A stretch of DNA of 64,000 nucleotides from Paracoccus zhejiangensis (GTDB lineage: Bacteria > Pseudomonadota > Alphaproteobacteria > Rhodobacterales > Rhodobacteraceae). Positions within the stretch are counted from its first letter, which is position 1. Every line of letters begins with the position of its first letter. The stretch spans positions 930,001-994,000 of the forward strand of contig NZ_CP025430.1 of NCBI RefSeq assembly GCF_002847445.1, given 5' to 3'. The position numbers were made by a program, and so were the translations under genes. The notes beneath the pieces are model-generated. The model saw only the letters and a list, made by a program, of their open reading frames with translations, was not told the origin of the DNA and made no database searches. Shown here piece by piece: positions 11,093-20,539 of the stretch.

Positions 11093-12019
11093 ATGGTGAT
11101 TGAGCAAGCCAAGATGCAAAGTCTGGCCAGCCGCATGGTCGAACATGAGGTGAAGGGCCGCAGCCCCTGGGCCGACGCCCGCAAGCGCTTCGTGCGCAAC
11201 AAGGCGGCGATGGCCGGGCTGATAATCCTTGTCCTGGTCACCCTCTTCGCCCTGTTCGGCGCGCATTTCGCCGTCTGGTCGAACGAGGAGCTGGATTACA
11301 ACGTCATGGGCCAGGTGCGCGAGCTGGGGATGCCCTCGATCGCCTCGGGCCATTATTTCGGCACCGACGACCTGGGCCGCGATGTCTATGCCCGCACCGT
11401 GCAGGGCACCGGCATCAGCCTCATGGTCGGCATCGTCGGCGCCGCCATCGCGGTGATCGTCGGCACGCTTTACGGCGCCACTGCCGGCTATGTCGGCGGG
11501 CGCACCGACCAGATCATGATGCGCACCGTCGATATCCTGATGTCGATCCCCTACATGTTCGTGCTGATCCTGCTGCTGGTCATCTTCGGCCGCTCGATCG
11601 GGATGCTGTTCCTCGGCATCGGCCTGATCTCGTGGCTCGACATGAGCCGCATCGTGCGCGGCCAGACCCTGACGCTGAAGAACCGCGAATATATCGAGGC
11701 CGCACGCGCCACCGGCGTTCCCAGCTGGAAGATCGTGTTGCGCCATATCGTGCCGAACCTGTTGGGCGTCGTTGCGGTCTATGCGACGCTGCTGGTGCCG
11801 CTGATGATCCTGACCGAAAGCTTCATCAGCTTCCTCGGCCTCGGCGTGCAGGAACCGCTGACCAGCTGGGGGGCGCTGATCTCGGAAGGCGCGGGCACGA
11901 TGAACTATGGCACGCTCTGGCAGCTTGCCTTCCCGCTGTTCTTCTTCTGCATCACTCTGTTCGGCTTCTTCTTCGTGGGCGATGGCCTGCGGGACGCCCT
12001 TGATCCGAAGGACCGCTGA
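11093..12019 (+). CDS. oppC: Oligopeptide ABC transporter permease
   Basis: Second membrane subunit of the Opp importer, 308 residues, with an N-terminal cytoplasmic stretch before the first membrane segment as in OppC/DppC. Conserved parts include HYFGTDDLGRDVYARTVQGT and the EAA loop EYIEAARATGVPSWKIVLRHIVPN. oppD begins 1 bp after the stop, indicating one operon. Confidence 0.93.
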   Translation: MVIEQAKMQSLASRMVEHEVKGRSPWADARKRFVRNKAAMAGLIILVLVTLFALFGAHFAVWSNEELDYNVMGQVRELGMPSIASGHYFGTDDLGRDVYARTVQGTGISLMVGIVGAAIAVIVGTLYGATAGYVGGRTDQIMMRTVDILMSIPYMFVLILLLVIFGRSIGMLFLGIGLISWLDMSRIVRGQTLTLKNREYIEAARATGVPSWKIVLRHIVPNLLGVVAVYATLLVPLMILTESFISFLGLGVQEPLTSWGALISEGAGTMNYGTLWQLAFPLFFFCITLFGFFFVGDGLRDALDPKDR

Positions 12020-12020
12020 C

Positions 12021-13127
12021 ATGGCACTGTTGGAAATCAGGGATCTGAACGTCCGCTTCGCAACCAACGATGGCGAGGTGAAGGCGGTCAATGGCATCAA
12101 CCTGGATGTCGAGCCGGGCGACAGTCTGGGCATCGTCGGCGAATCGGGCAGCGGCAAGTCGCAACTGTCCTTCGCCCTCATGGGCCTGCTGGCCAAGAAC
12201 GGCCGCGCCTCGGGCAGCGTCAAGTTCGACGGGCAGGAAATTCTGAACGCCGCGCCCAAGGTGCTGAACAAGATCCGGGCCGAGAAGATCGCGATGATCT
12301 TTCAGGACCCGATGACCTCGCTGAACCCCTACATGCGCGTGGCCGACCAGATGGCCGAGGTGCTCACGCTGCACAAGGGCATGTCGAAACGCGACGCCGT
12401 GGCCGAATCCGTGCGGATGCTGGACGCGGTGAAGATCCCCGACGCGCAGGGCCGGATACGGCTTTACCCGCACGAGTTTTCGGGCGGGATGCGGCAGCGG
12501 GTGATGATCGCCATGGCGCTGCTGTGCCGCCCGCAACTCTTGATCGCGGACGAGCCGACCACCGCGCTCGACGTGACGGTGCAGGCGCAGATCATGCAGC
12601 TTCTGGCCGAATTGCAGCGCGAGTTCGGCATGGCGATGATCCTCATCACCCATGATCTCGGCGTCATCGCCGGATCGGCCGAGCGGGTAGCGGTCATGTA
12701 TGGCGGGCGCATCCGCGAATCCGCGCCGGTCGGGCCGATCTTTGCCGAGCCGACCCACCCCTATACGCAAGGGCTTCTGGCCGCGATCCCGCGCGTCGAT
12801 CAGGAGGGAGATGAGCTCTCGGCCATTCCCGGCTCGCCGCCGAACATGAACCATCCGCCCGCTGGCTGCGCGTTCGAGCCGCGCTGCCCCTATCGGCTGG
12901 CGCGCTGTGCGGGCGAGGACCCGGTGCTGGACCTCTTCGCAGCCGACCGGGCGCGGGCCTGCTTCGCCACGGTCGCCGATGTCCGCGCCCGGCGCGAGAC
13001 CGTCATCCTCTCGGCCGATGAACCCGCCGCCGCCGAGGCGGTGGAAGAGGCACCCGAGGGCGATCTGCCCGTGGAAATCATCGCCGGCGCTGGCATGGCC
13101 GGAACCGACAGCGAGGTGAAGCAATGA
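12021..13127 (+). CDS. oppD: Oligopeptide ABC transporter ATP-binding protein
   Basis: One of the two ATPases of the Opp importer. Walker A GESGSGKS, signature SGGMRQR and Walker [13 protein letters not shown] are intact. The C-terminal oligopeptide-transporter extension contains the [15 protein letters not shown] cysteine cluster. I chose ATG 12021 ([13 protein letters not shown]), giving 368 residues; the open frame reaches further upstream, but only inside oppC. A short acidic tail follows the cysteine region. oppF overlaps by ATGA. Confidence 0.93.
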   Translation: MALLEIRDLNVRFATNDGEVKAVNGINLDVEPGDSLGIVGESGSGKSQLSFALMGLLAKNGRASGSVKFDGQEILNAAPKVLNKIRAEKIAMIFQDPMTSLNPYMRVADQMAEVLTLHKGMSKRDAVAESVRMLDAVKIPDAQGRIRLYPHEFSGGMRQRVMIAMALLCRPQLLIADEPTTALDVTVQAQIMQLLAELQREFGMAMILITHDLGVIAGSAERVAVMYGGRIRESAPVGPIFAEPTHPYTQGLLAAIPRVDQEGDELSAIPGSPPNMNHPPAGCAFEPRCPYRLARCAGEDPVLDLFAADRARACFATVADVRARRETVILSADEPAAAEAVEEAPEGDLPVEIIAGAGMAGTDSEVKQ

Positions 13128-14161
13128 CCAAGCCACTTCTCGATGTGAAAGACCTGCGGGTCACCTTCCACATTCGCCGCGACGGCGACATGCCTTGGGC
13201 CCTGCCGCGCCAGTTGCGGGCGGTGGGCGGCGTCGATTTCGCGCTGAAACCGGGCGAGACGCTGGGGATCGTGGGCGAATCCGGGTCGGGCAAATCGACC
13301 CTCGCCCGCGCGCTGATCGGCCTTGCCCCGGCCACCGGTCGGGCCGAATGGATCGACGGGGCCGATCTGATCGGCATGACCCCGCGCCAGATGCTGAAAT
13401 ACCGCGCCGATATCCAGATGGTGTTCCAGGACCCGCTGGCCAGCCTGAACCCGCGGATGACCGTGGGCCAGATCATCGCCGAACCGCTGACCACTCATCA
13501 TCCGGGCCTGAAGCGCGACGAGGTGAAGACCCGCGTCAAGGAGATGATGGAAAAGGTCGGTCTGCTGCCGAACCAGATCAACCGCTATCCGCACGAGTTT
13601 TCGGGCGGCCAGTGCCAGCGCATCGGCATCGCCCGCGCGCTGATCGTCGAGCCGAAGCTGATCATCTGCGACGAGCCGGTTTCGGCGCTGGATGTCTCGA
13701 TCCAGGCGCAGGTCATCAACCTGCTGATCAAGCTGCAGAAGGAACTGGGGCTGGCGCTGATCTTCATCGCCCATGACCTTGCGGTGGTGAAACATATCAG
13801 CGACCGGGTGCTGGTCATGTATCTGGGCAAGGTGATGGAGATCGCGTCCTCCGACGATCTCTATGCCAATCCGCAGCACCCCTATACGCAGGCGCTTCTG
13901 TCGGCGGTGCCGATCCCCGATCCGGTGCTCGAGGCCGAGAAATCGGTGGTGCCGCTGGTGGGCGACCTGCCCTCGCCGATGAATCCGCCGTCGGGCTGCG
14001 TCTTCCGCACCCGCTGCCCGCGCGCCCAATCGGCCTGTGCCGAGCAGGTGCCGGCGCTGATGGGCGAGGGTCATCAGGTGGCCTGCCACTTCCCCGGGCC
14101 GCTGACCGAGGCCGAGATCGCCGCCGTGGCAGCGCGCGAGGCCCGGCCCGTGCCGGCCTGA
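13124..14161 (+). CDS. oppF: Oligopeptide ABC transporter ATP-binding protein
   Basis: Second ATPase of the Opp importer, 345 residues. Walker [10 protein letters not shown], signature FSGGQCQRIGIARAL, Walker B LIICDEPVSALD and the C-terminal GCVFRTRCPRAQSAC cysteine region are present. The start overlaps the oppD stop by 4 bp. The gene after it, an exporter-type ABC protein, starts only 1 bp downstream. Confidence 0.93.
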   Translation: MTKPLLDVKDLRVTFHIRRDGDMPWALPRQLRAVGGVDFALKPGETLGIVGESGSGKSTLARALIGLAPATGRAEWIDGADLIGMTPRQMLKYRADIQMVFQDPLASLNPRMTVGQIIAEPLTTHHPGLKRDEVKTRVKEMMEKVGLLPNQINRYPHEFSGGQCQRIGIARALIVEPKLIICDEPVSALDVSIQAQVINLLIKLQKELGLALIFIAHDLAVVKHISDRVLVMYLGKVMEIASSDDLYANPQHPYTQALLSAVPIPDPVLEAEKSVVPLVGDLPSPMNPPSGCVFRTRCPRAQSACAEQVPALMGEGHQVACHFPGPLTEAEIAAVAAREARPVPA

Positions 14162-14162
14162 C

Positions 14163-16022
14163 ATGCCGCCCAACTTCGACCAGCGCCAGCCCGTCAGCTA
14201 TGCCGCAAGATGGGCGGCGCTGAAGAACGTCCCCGCCTTCATCCGCATGGTCTGGCGGGCCAGCCCCGGCCTGACCACGATCATGATCGCGCTGCGGTTG
14301 GTGCGGGCGATCATGCCGGTCACGATGCTGTGGATCGGCAAGCTCATCATCGACGAGGTGGTGCGGCTGATCGGGCTGGACAATTCGCCGGGCAGCCTGA
14401 CCGACTGGTGGCAGTCCGGGCTGGCCGGCTATCTGTCGCTCCTGGTCATCGCCGAACTGGGGCTCGCTTTGGGCTCGGACCTTCTGGGGCGCGGGGTGAA
14501 CTATACCAACGCGCTGTTGCAGGAACGGTTGGTCATCTCGCTGTCGATCCGGGTGATGGACCATGCCGCCGATCTGGACCTCGAGGATTTCGAGGATGCC
14601 ACTTTTCAGGACAAGCTCGACCGGGCGCGGCGGATCACCGTCGGGAACATCCCGCTGCTGACGCAGATGATGGCGCTGTTGCAGGACCTGGTGACGGTGG
14701 CCAGCTTTGCCGCCGGTCTGGTGATCTTCAACCCGTGGCTGGTGGTGCTGCTTCTGATCGCGCTGATCCCCGCCTTTCTGGGCGAGACGCATTTCAACGC
14801 GCTGACCTATGCGATGAACTATCGTCGCACCGCCGAGCGGCGCGAGATGGATTACCTGCGCATGGTCGGCGCCAGCGCGGAATCGGCCAAGGAAGTGAAG
14901 ATCTTCGCGCTGAACGGCTTCCTGCGCGACCGCTTCGCCGACCTGTCGCAGCGCTTCTATGCCGAGAATCGCGGCATCCTGCGCCGGCAACTCCTCTGGA
15001 TGGCGCTGCTGACCGGCTTCGGCACGCTGTCCTATTACGGCGCTTACCTGTGGATCATCGGCGCGACCCTCAGCGGCGTGCTGTCCATCGGCGATCTGAC
15101 CTTCCTCTCGGGCAGCTTCCTGCGCCTGCGCGGTTTGCTGGAGGGCGTGCTGTCGGGCTTTTCGGGCATGGCGTCACAGGCGCTGCGGCTGGACGATCTC
15201 TTCGACTATTTCAACGAGCTGCCCGAGATCGCCTCGCCCGCTGATCCCCTGCCCGTCCCCGATCCGATCCGTCAGGGTTTCACCTTCGAGAATGTCGGCT
15301 TCCGTTATCCCAATGCCGAGCGGTGGGCGGTCAGGAACCTCAGCTTCACCCTGCGCGCGGGCGAGACGCTGGCGCTTGTGGGCGAGAACGGTGCGGGCAA
15401 GACCACGCTGGTGAAGCTGCTGGCCCGACTCTACGACCCCGACGAGGGGCGCATCCTGCTAGATGGGCGCGATCTCAGGGATTATGACCTCGACCAGCTG
15501 CGCGCGGCCATGGGGGTGATCTTCCAGGATTTCGTCCGCTACGCGATGAGCGCGGCGGACAATATCGCCGTCGGCCGCATCGAGGCGCGCGGGGATCTGC
15601 CGCGGATCGAGGCAGCGGCGCAGCAATCGGGCGCAGATCAGGTGATTTCGAAACTGCCCGCCGGCTATGAGCAGATGGTCGGCAAGCAATTTGCCCGCGG
15701 CGTCGACCTGTCGGGGGGCGAATGGCAGAAACTGGCCATTGCGCGGGCCTACATGCGCCATGCGCAGGTGCTGATCCTCGACGAGCCGACGGCGGCGCTG
15801 GATGCGCGCTCGGAATTCGAGGTGTTCCAGCATTTCAAGGAGTTGTCGACAGGCAAGACCGCTGTCCTGATCTCGCACCGCTTCAGCAGCGTGCGCATGG
15901 CCGACCGCATCCTGGTGCTGGCCGATGGCAGGGTCGAGGCCGAGGGTACCCATGCGGAGCTGCTGGCGGCGCCGGGTCGATACCGCGACCTGTTTGAGCT
16001 GCAGGCGGCGGGCTATCGCTGA
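14163..16022 (+). CDS. Exporter-type ABC transporter, fused membrane and ATPase domains
   Basis: 619-residue half transporter: an N-terminal membrane region of about six segments (residues 30-340) and a C-terminal ATPase with Walker A GENGAGKTT, signature LSGGEWQKLAIARA and Walker B VLILDEPTAALD. Such proteins work as dimers and usually export lipids, peptides or drugs. It is the last gene of the opp operon, 1 bp after oppF, so it should be made together with a peptide importer. That pairing is uncommon and suggests a peptide substrate, perhaps removal of a toxic or signalling peptide; this is inference. No dedicated peptidase domain is seen at the N-terminus. Confidence 0.85.
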   Translation: MPPNFDQRQPVSYAARWAALKNVPAFIRMVWRASPGLTTIMIALRLVRAIMPVTMLWIGKLIIDEVVRLIGLDNSPGSLTDWWQSGLAGYLSLLVIAELGLALGSDLLGRGVNYTNALLQERLVISLSIRVMDHAADLDLEDFEDATFQDKLDRARRITVGNIPLLTQMMALLQDLVTVASFAAGLVIFNPWLVVLLLIALIPAFLGETHFNALTYAMNYRRTAERREMDYLRMVGASAESAKEVKIFALNGFLRDRFADLSQRFYAENRGILRRQLLWMALLTGFGTLSYYGAYLWIIGATLSGVLSIGDLTFLSGSFLRLRGLLEGVLSGFSGMASQALRLDDLFDYFNELPEIASPADPLPVPDPIRQGFTFENVGFRYPNAERWAVRNLSFTLRAGETLALVGENGAGKTTLVKLLARLYDPDEGRILLDGRDLRDYDLDQLRAAMGVIFQDFVRYAMSAADNIAVGRIEARGDLPRIEAAAQQSGADQVISKLPAGYEQMVGKQFARGVDLSGGEWQKLAIARAYMRHAQVLILDEPTAALDARSEFEVFQHFKELSTGKTAVLISHRFSSVRMADRILVLADGRVEAEGTHAELLAAPGRYRDLFELQAAGYR

Positions 16023-16061
16023 AGGGGCGCGGCCCCGTCGACATTTTCGGTGAAACAGGGC

Positions 16062-16145
16062 TGGTACCCGAGGTCGGACTCGAACCGACATGCCTTGCGG
16101 CGGCGGATTTTGAATCCGCTGCGTCTACCATTCCGCCACTCGGGC
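16062..16145 (-). tRNA. tRNA-Leu, anticodon CAA
   Basis: 84 nt including an encoded CCA end. The acceptor stem is GCCCGAG / CTCGGGT with the G1-U72 pair also found in E. coli tRNA-Leu. The anticodon arm is GCGGA-TTCAAAA-TCCGC (CAA reads UUG), there is a long class II variable arm with a GCC-GCAA-GGC hairpin, and a TTCGAGT T-loop. It lies between the ABC exporter gene and lipA, in the lipA direction. Confidence 0.95.
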
Positions 16146-16190
16146 CCTAGGGTTGCCGCATAGCCGGTTCGGGGCCGGGCGGCAAGAGGC

Positions 16191-17141
16191 TCAGGCGCGC
16201 CCGAGCTTTTCCAGACGGGCCGAGCGCAACCGGGCGAAATCGTCGCCGGCGTGATAGGACGAGCGGGTCAAAGGCGTTGCCGAGACCATCAGGAAGCCCT
16301 TGCCGAAGGCCGATTTCTCGTAGCCCTTGAATTCCTCGGGCGTGACGAAGCGGTCAACCCGGTGGTGCTTCGGCGTCGGCTGCAGGTACTGGCCGATGGT
16401 CATGAAGTCGATATCGGCGGCGCGCATGTCATCCATAACCTGCAACACGCCCTGCCGGTCCTCGCCCAGACCCACCATGATCCCGGATTTGGTGAACATG
16501 GTCGGGTCCAGTTCCTTGACCTTCTGCAGAAGCCGCAGCGAATGGAAATAGCGCGCGCCGGGGCGAACCGTCGGGTAAAGGCCGGGCACGGTCTCGAGAT
16601 TGTGGTTGAACACGTCGGGCCGGGCCTCGACCACGGCTTCCAGCGAACCGGGCTTCGATTTCAGGAAATCCGGGGTCAGCACCTCGATGGTGCTTTCGGG
16701 GCTGCGGTGGCGGATGGCGCGGATGGTCTGGGCGAAATGCTCGGCCCCGCCATCGTCCAGATCGTCGCGGTCGACAGAGGTGATGACGACATGCTTCAGC
16801 CCCAGCTTCTGCACCGCATGGGCAACGCGGCCGGGCTCGAACACGTCCAGCTTGTCGGGCCGGCCGGTGATGACATTGCAGAAGGAACAGCCACGGGTGC
16901 AGATATCGCCCATGATCATCATGGTGGCGTGACCCTGCGACCAGCATTCGCCGACATTCGGGCAGCCGGCCTGTTCACAGACCGTGCTGAGACGGTTTTC
17001 GCGCAGGATGTCGCGGGTCTGCTTGTAGCCCTCGCTGGTCGGTGCCTTCACCCGGATCCAGTCGGGCTTTTTCGGCTGCGCCTGATCGGGCTTGTGTGCC
17101 TTTTCGGGGTGGCGCAGGCGGGGCGGCAGGGTCTCGGCCAT
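16191..17141 (-). CDS. lipA: Lipoyl synthase
   Basis: Radical SAM enzyme that inserts two sulfurs into octanoylated carrier domains to form lipoate. Both iron-sulfur sites are visible: the auxiliary cluster motif C55-x4-C60-x5-C66 ([12 protein letters not shown]) and the radical SAM motif C81-x3-C85-x2-C88 (CTRGCSFC). The C-terminal RSSYHAG supplies the serine ligand of the auxiliary cluster. 316 residues is a normal length. It stands alone between tRNA-Leu and a divergent hypothetical gene. Confidence 0.97.
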   Translation of the reverse strand: MAETLPPRLRHPEKAHKPDQAQPKKPDWIRVKAPTSEGYKQTRDILRENRLSTVCEQAGCPNVGECWSQGHATMMIMGDICTRGCSFCNVITGRPDKLDVFEPGRVAHAVQKLGLKHVVITSVDRDDLDDGGAEHFAQTIRAIRHRSPESTIEVLTPDFLKSKPGSLEAVVEARPDVFNHNLETVPGLYPTVRPGARYFHSLRLLQKVKELDPTMFTKSGIMVGLGEDRQGVLQVMDDMRAADIDFMTIGQYLQPTPKHHRVDRFVTPEEFKGYEKSAFGKGFLMVSATPLTRSSYHAGDDFARLRSARLEKLGRA

Positions 17142-17271
17142 CGGGGCACCTTTCAGGGTGGTTCAAGGGCTAAATAGTCGCTTTGACGCAAGGGATCAAC
17201 GCTGCTGTCGGGGGAACCGGCGCAGTTGCAGCGGGTTGAGCCGCGCGGCATGGCAGGTTTGCGGGGGATGC

Positions 17272-17778
17272 ATGGCAATTGGCGACAGGATCGAGGTCGA
17301 TGACCGGATGCAGCAGGGCTATGCCTATCTGCTGGAGGCCGGGGAAGGCGCGATCGATCATGACGGGTTCGCGCCTTTCTACACGCCCGCCCAGATGCTG
17401 GCGATGGGCGTCTTCGAGGGCAAGTACCTGAACGATTGCCGGGACGAGTTTCCTGCGGATTGGTTTGAAGGTGCGAAGCTGTCAGACCGCCCGAACGAGA
17501 GCCTGAACTATTTCGGCATCAAGAGCCGCCAGCCGCTGGCGGAATGGCGGCGCAAGGGCTGGATCGTCGAGCCCGATCCGCGCGGCTGGTTCCAGTGGTA
17601 TTGCCGCTATTACCTCGGCCGCCGGCTGCCCGGCGTGGATGACTGGCAGGTCAAGCGCTGGCGCGGCTTTGCCCGCCATGCCGGGCAGGTCCGCGCCAAT
17701 TGCGAACCGGGCAACCCCTTCTGCCGCCCGCGCCAGCGTCAGGCGCTGCTGCAATGGGCGCATGACTGCCTGATCTAG
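17272..17778 (+). CDS. Conserved hypothetical protein
   Basis: 168 residues from the ATG at 17272. A GCGGGGGATGC stretch lies before it with only a weak ribosome binding site; the open frame continues upstream, but that part reads as lipA antisense. I do not know a function. The sequence looks like a soluble, well conserved protein rather than a chance frame: motifs include GVFEGKYLNDCRDEFPADWF, LNYFGIKSRQ, RGWFQWYCRYYLGRR and NPFCRPRQRQALLQWAHD, rich in Trp, Tyr and Arg, with several Cys. I recall similar proteins of unknown role in other bacteria and in fungi. It is convergent with the DMSP lyase gene, overlapping it by 4 bp at the stops. Confidence 0.75.
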   Translation: MAIGDRIEVDDRMQQGYAYLLEAGEGAIDHDGFAPFYTPAQMLAMGVFEGKYLNDCRDEFPADWFEGAKLSDRPNESLNYFGIKSRQPLAEWRRKGWIVEPDPRGWFQWYCRYYLGRRLPGVDDWQVKRWRGFARHAGQVRANCEPGNPFCRPRQRQALLQWAHDCLI

Positions 17779-19124
17779 GGGGCCAGAAAATCATCCTCGA
17801 AGGGCAGCGAGGTCAGGTTCTCATGCCCGGTCTCGGTGATGACCACCTGGTTTTCCAGCTTGATCCCGCAGGGCCCGCCGACCTCGCCCAGGTAAACCTC
17901 GACACAAAGGCACTGGCCGGGTTCCAGCACACCGTCATAGCCGCTGCTCTCCAGATCCTCGGGGTAACGGATCGAGGGCCATTCATCGCAGAGACCGATG
18001 CCGTGATACATGACGCCGTAACGCTGCGCGCGGAAGCGTTCGGGCAGGCGGTGGCCGATCTCTGTCAGCTCCCGGAAGCCGAGGCCGGGGCGCAGCAGGG
18101 CCTGGTTGGTCTCCACATGCTCAAGCGCCAGCTTGTAGAGATCCTTCTCGTACTCTGTCGGTTTCTGGTCGCCGATCTTCCAGGTCCGGCTCAGGTCGGC
18201 GCAATAGCCATAGGTGCCGACCATATCCGTGTCGAAGGCGAGGATGTCGCCATTCTGGATGATGCGCGGCCCGGCCTCCTGAAACCATGGATTGGTGCGG
18301 GGACCCGAGGAGAGGATGCGGGTCTCGATCCACTCGCCGCCGCGAATGTGGTTGCCGCGCTGCAGTTCCGCCCAAAGATCAACCTCGGTCAGCCCGGGCC
18401 GGGCAAGGCTGCGCATCTCGCCGATGGCGGCCTCGCAGGCGGCAATGGCGCAGCGCATGGCGTTCAGCTCGTTGCCGTCCTTGATGGCGCGGGCCTTCTC
18501 GGTCAGTTCGAAACCGTCCTTGATCTCGATGCCCAAGGCTTCCAGCGCGCGCTGCCCGGGAATCTCGATCCGGTCCACGGCAAGGCGGCGGTTGCCGCCG
18601 GCATGGGTGCGCAGCAATTCGTCGATCTGCGCAGTGAACTGGCCGGCATGTTCGGCGGCGCGGTCGCCGGATTCGAAGTAGAAGAAGCTGGCGCCGTGTC
18701 TGAGTTCGCTGACCAGTGGCAGATGTGCCGACAGGTGATCGCAGCCGTGGAAATCCCACAACACCACATGGCCCGAGGCGGCGACGAAACAGGCGCGCGC
18801 CGGGTTGTGCATCGTCCAGATCTGCATGTTTGTGGTGTCGGTGGCATAGCGGATGTTCAGCGGATCGAACATCAAGAGGCCGCCGTAGTCGCGCGCGATC
18901 AGCGCATCGACCAGCCGCGACAGGCGGTATTGGCGCAGGCGCGTCAGATCGGGCGGGGTCAGCCCGCGCGCCGCCCATTCACGGAAGGCCAGGTCGGTCG
19001 GGCCGATCTCGACCCGGTCATTGTCATTGGGTGAGCCGTCGGGCAGCAGCGCCCCGCGCGAGGCGCGGCGGCGCGTGGGATCGATCCTGCGGTTCGAAAC
19101 CGGAAAGGGCGAGGCGAATTCCAT
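17775..19124 (-). CDS. dddP: Dimethylsulfoniopropionate lyase, DddP type (M24 fold)
   Basis: Cleaves DMSP to dimethyl sulfide and acrylate; the fold is that of M24 peptidases, but DddP is not a peptidase. From ATG 19124 (GGGAGG before it) the protein has 449 residues, close to marine DddP. The metal ligands fall at D298, D300, D310, H374, E409 and E424. Prolidases have a His in HGxGxxxHE, but here the motif is HGIGLCDEW with D380, the DddP catalytic Asp. All seven positions are offset by exactly +3 from those I remember for Ruegeria lacuscaerulensis DddP. The N-terminal IDPTR and NDNDRVEIGPT segments also fit DddP. No other DMSP genes are adjacent. Activity on DMSP itself is inferred. Confidence 0.85.
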   Translation of the reverse strand: MEFASPFPVSNRRIDPTRRRASRGALLPDGSPNDNDRVEIGPTDLAFREWAARGLTPPDLTRLRQYRLSRLVDALIARDYGGLLMFDPLNIRYATDTTNMQIWTMHNPARACFVAASGHVVLWDFHGCDHLSAHLPLVSELRHGASFFYFESGDRAAEHAGQFTAQIDELLRTHAGGNRRLAVDRIEIPGQRALEALGIEIKDGFELTEKARAIKDGNELNAMRCAIAACEAAIGEMRSLARPGLTEVDLWAELQRGNHIRGGEWIETRILSSGPRTNPWFQEAGPRIIQNGDILAFDTDMVGTYGYCADLSRTWKIGDQKPTEYEKDLYKLALEHVETNQALLRPGLGFRELTEIGHRLPERFRAQRYGVMYHGIGLCDEWPSIRYPEDLESSGYDGVLEPGQCLCVEVYLGEVGGPCGIKLENQVVITETGHENLTSLPFEDDFLAP

Positions 19125-19210
19125 GGGCGACCTCCCTGCCCGGCCTGTGCCGGGTTTCCGGGTCAGTGAACCACGGTGACGCATCGTCGGGCAAGCTGGC
19201 GATGCGTGCC

Positions 19211-20323
19211 CTAGCCGATCAGCGGCGAACCCTTGCCATAGGTCTCGGCGTAATGCCGTTCCAGCCGCATCAGCGCCAGCCGCAGCACGATCTTGCCCGA
19301 TCGCGCCGACCAGGCAAGCCGGCGTTCGGTCTGCTCGATCCCCTCGAGGTAGCAGCAGACCCGCAGCACCACATCGCCCAGACCCGGCCCCAGATCGCGC
19401 AGCGCCACGGCGACGCGGTTGCGGGCGGACTCCGAGCCGCCGCGATAGCCGGTGCCGGCGCGGCTCACGTCGATGCCCGCGGTCATGAACCCGTCCCAGT
19501 TCTGCGTCACCCGCGGACCAAGCTGGGCCAGTTCGAAATCCTCGCGCAGCCGCTCACCCGCTGCCACCATCCCGGCGTTCAGAAAGGGCTGACCGTTGCT
19601 CTCGCGGCGGCGGGCCAGCAACAGAAGCGGGCTTTCAGCAATATTGACCCGGCTGCGGCGACGGCGGCCATCGGCGGGATCACGGATCTCGCACTCCGCC
19701 CAGACCCGGTGCTGCTGCGCCGCCTCGGGGCCAAGATCGGCAGCATCGGCACCGGCCACGACTTTAACGGCACGGGCGTTCTGGAAATCGCCCGGACGCG
19801 GCATGGCCGCGCCTGTGCGGGGCAGGTTCACCCGCTGCCGCAGCGCCGCGCGCCCGGCCGGGACAATGGCATAGCTGATCACCCGCCCCTTGCCGACCTG
19901 CGCCACCCAGCCATTCAGCGCCATGGCCTCGGCCAGCCGGCGATCCAGAATGGCGGTGCGCAGACCGTCTCGGGTGATGATCGCCTTTTCCATCCCCGCC
20001 ACCACCATCATCAGCGCCCCCGGCTCGGCCAGCCGGCGCAGCGCACTCAGCGCCTCGCGCCCCTCCAGCGATACCGCCACCGCCCGCTGCTCCAGCGCGC
20101 CGTCGATCAGCACGTCCTCACGTCGCGCCTCGAACCGGCGGATGCGGCGCAGCACGGTCGAGGCGTGACAGCCGGTTTCGCGCGCGATCGCCCGGATACT
20201 TTCCCCGCCTTCTACATGGCGCAGGTAAAGCCGGGCATCCTCGGGCATGGGCATTGTCTTGGCCGGAGGCTGCGGTGCTCCGACTTCCAGATCGAAGCTG
20301 AAATCATCGGTCAGTATCGTCAT
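19211..20323 (-). CDS. DUF6456 domain protein with N-terminal helix-turn-helix
   Basis: 370 residues, probably a DNA-binding regulator. Residues 40-70 (ESIRAIARETGCHASTVLRRIRRF) form a clear helix-turn-helix. The C-terminal half, around GERLREDFELAQLGPRVTQNWD, is the DUF6456 domain found in Rhodobacteraceae and related groups. The target is unknown. It is divergent from the DUF6477 gene at 20540 across 216 bp. I recall these two families as neighbours in related genomes, which hints at a shared role. Confidence 0.75.
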   Translation of the reverse strand: MTILTDDFSFDLEVGAPQPPAKTMPMPEDARLYLRHVEGGESIRAIARETGCHASTVLRRIRRFEARREDVLIDGALEQRAVAVSLEGREALSALRRLAEPGALMMVVAGMEKAIITRDGLRTAILDRRLAEAMALNGWVAQVGKGRVISYAIVPAGRAALRQRVNLPRTGAAMPRPGDFQNARAVKVVAGADAADLGPEAAQQHRVWAECEIRDPADGRRRRSRVNIAESPLLLLARRRESNGQPFLNAGMVAAGERLREDFELAQLGPRVTQNWDGFMTAGIDVSRAGTGYRGGSESARNRVAVALRDLGPGLGDVVLRVCCYLEGIEQTERRLAWSARSGKIVLRLALMRLERHYAETYGKGSPLIG

Positions 20324-20424
20324 CTCTGGTCCCTTGCGATCCTCGGGCTGGCCGGGCGGCGGGCCATCCTAGGGTTGAAATCTCACGGTAGAGCTGCGGC
20401 TCGAGCCCTGCAGCTAGCCGCAAC

Positions 20425-20444
20425 AATCCCTAAGAATCCCTAAA
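20425..20444. repeat. Tandem decamer in the divergent promoter region
   Basis: AATCCCTAAG is followed directly by AATCCCTAAA. The pair lies in the 216-bp gap between the DUF6456 and DUF6477 genes. With a 10-bp period it would put the same bases on one face of the helix, as expected of a regulator site. Confidence 0.45.
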
Positions 20445-20539
20445 GAATTCCTTTCCGGGCGCGCGCTGCATTCAGCGCCGCGGCAACACATCTCTGAATT
20501 GTATCAAACTGATGGCCTGATCTGCGAAAGGACCGCGCC

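Noticed and set aside
9992..12271. 759-codon minus-strand frame opposite oppBCD
   Set aside because: Codon-bias artefact. The opposite strand encodes intact Opp subunits with all motifs.
17775..19124. Annotation as Xaa-Pro aminopeptidase (M24 peptidase)
   Set aside because: The His expected in the prolidase HGxGxxxHE motif is replaced so that Asp380 takes the DddP position. The full ligand spacing fits DddP.
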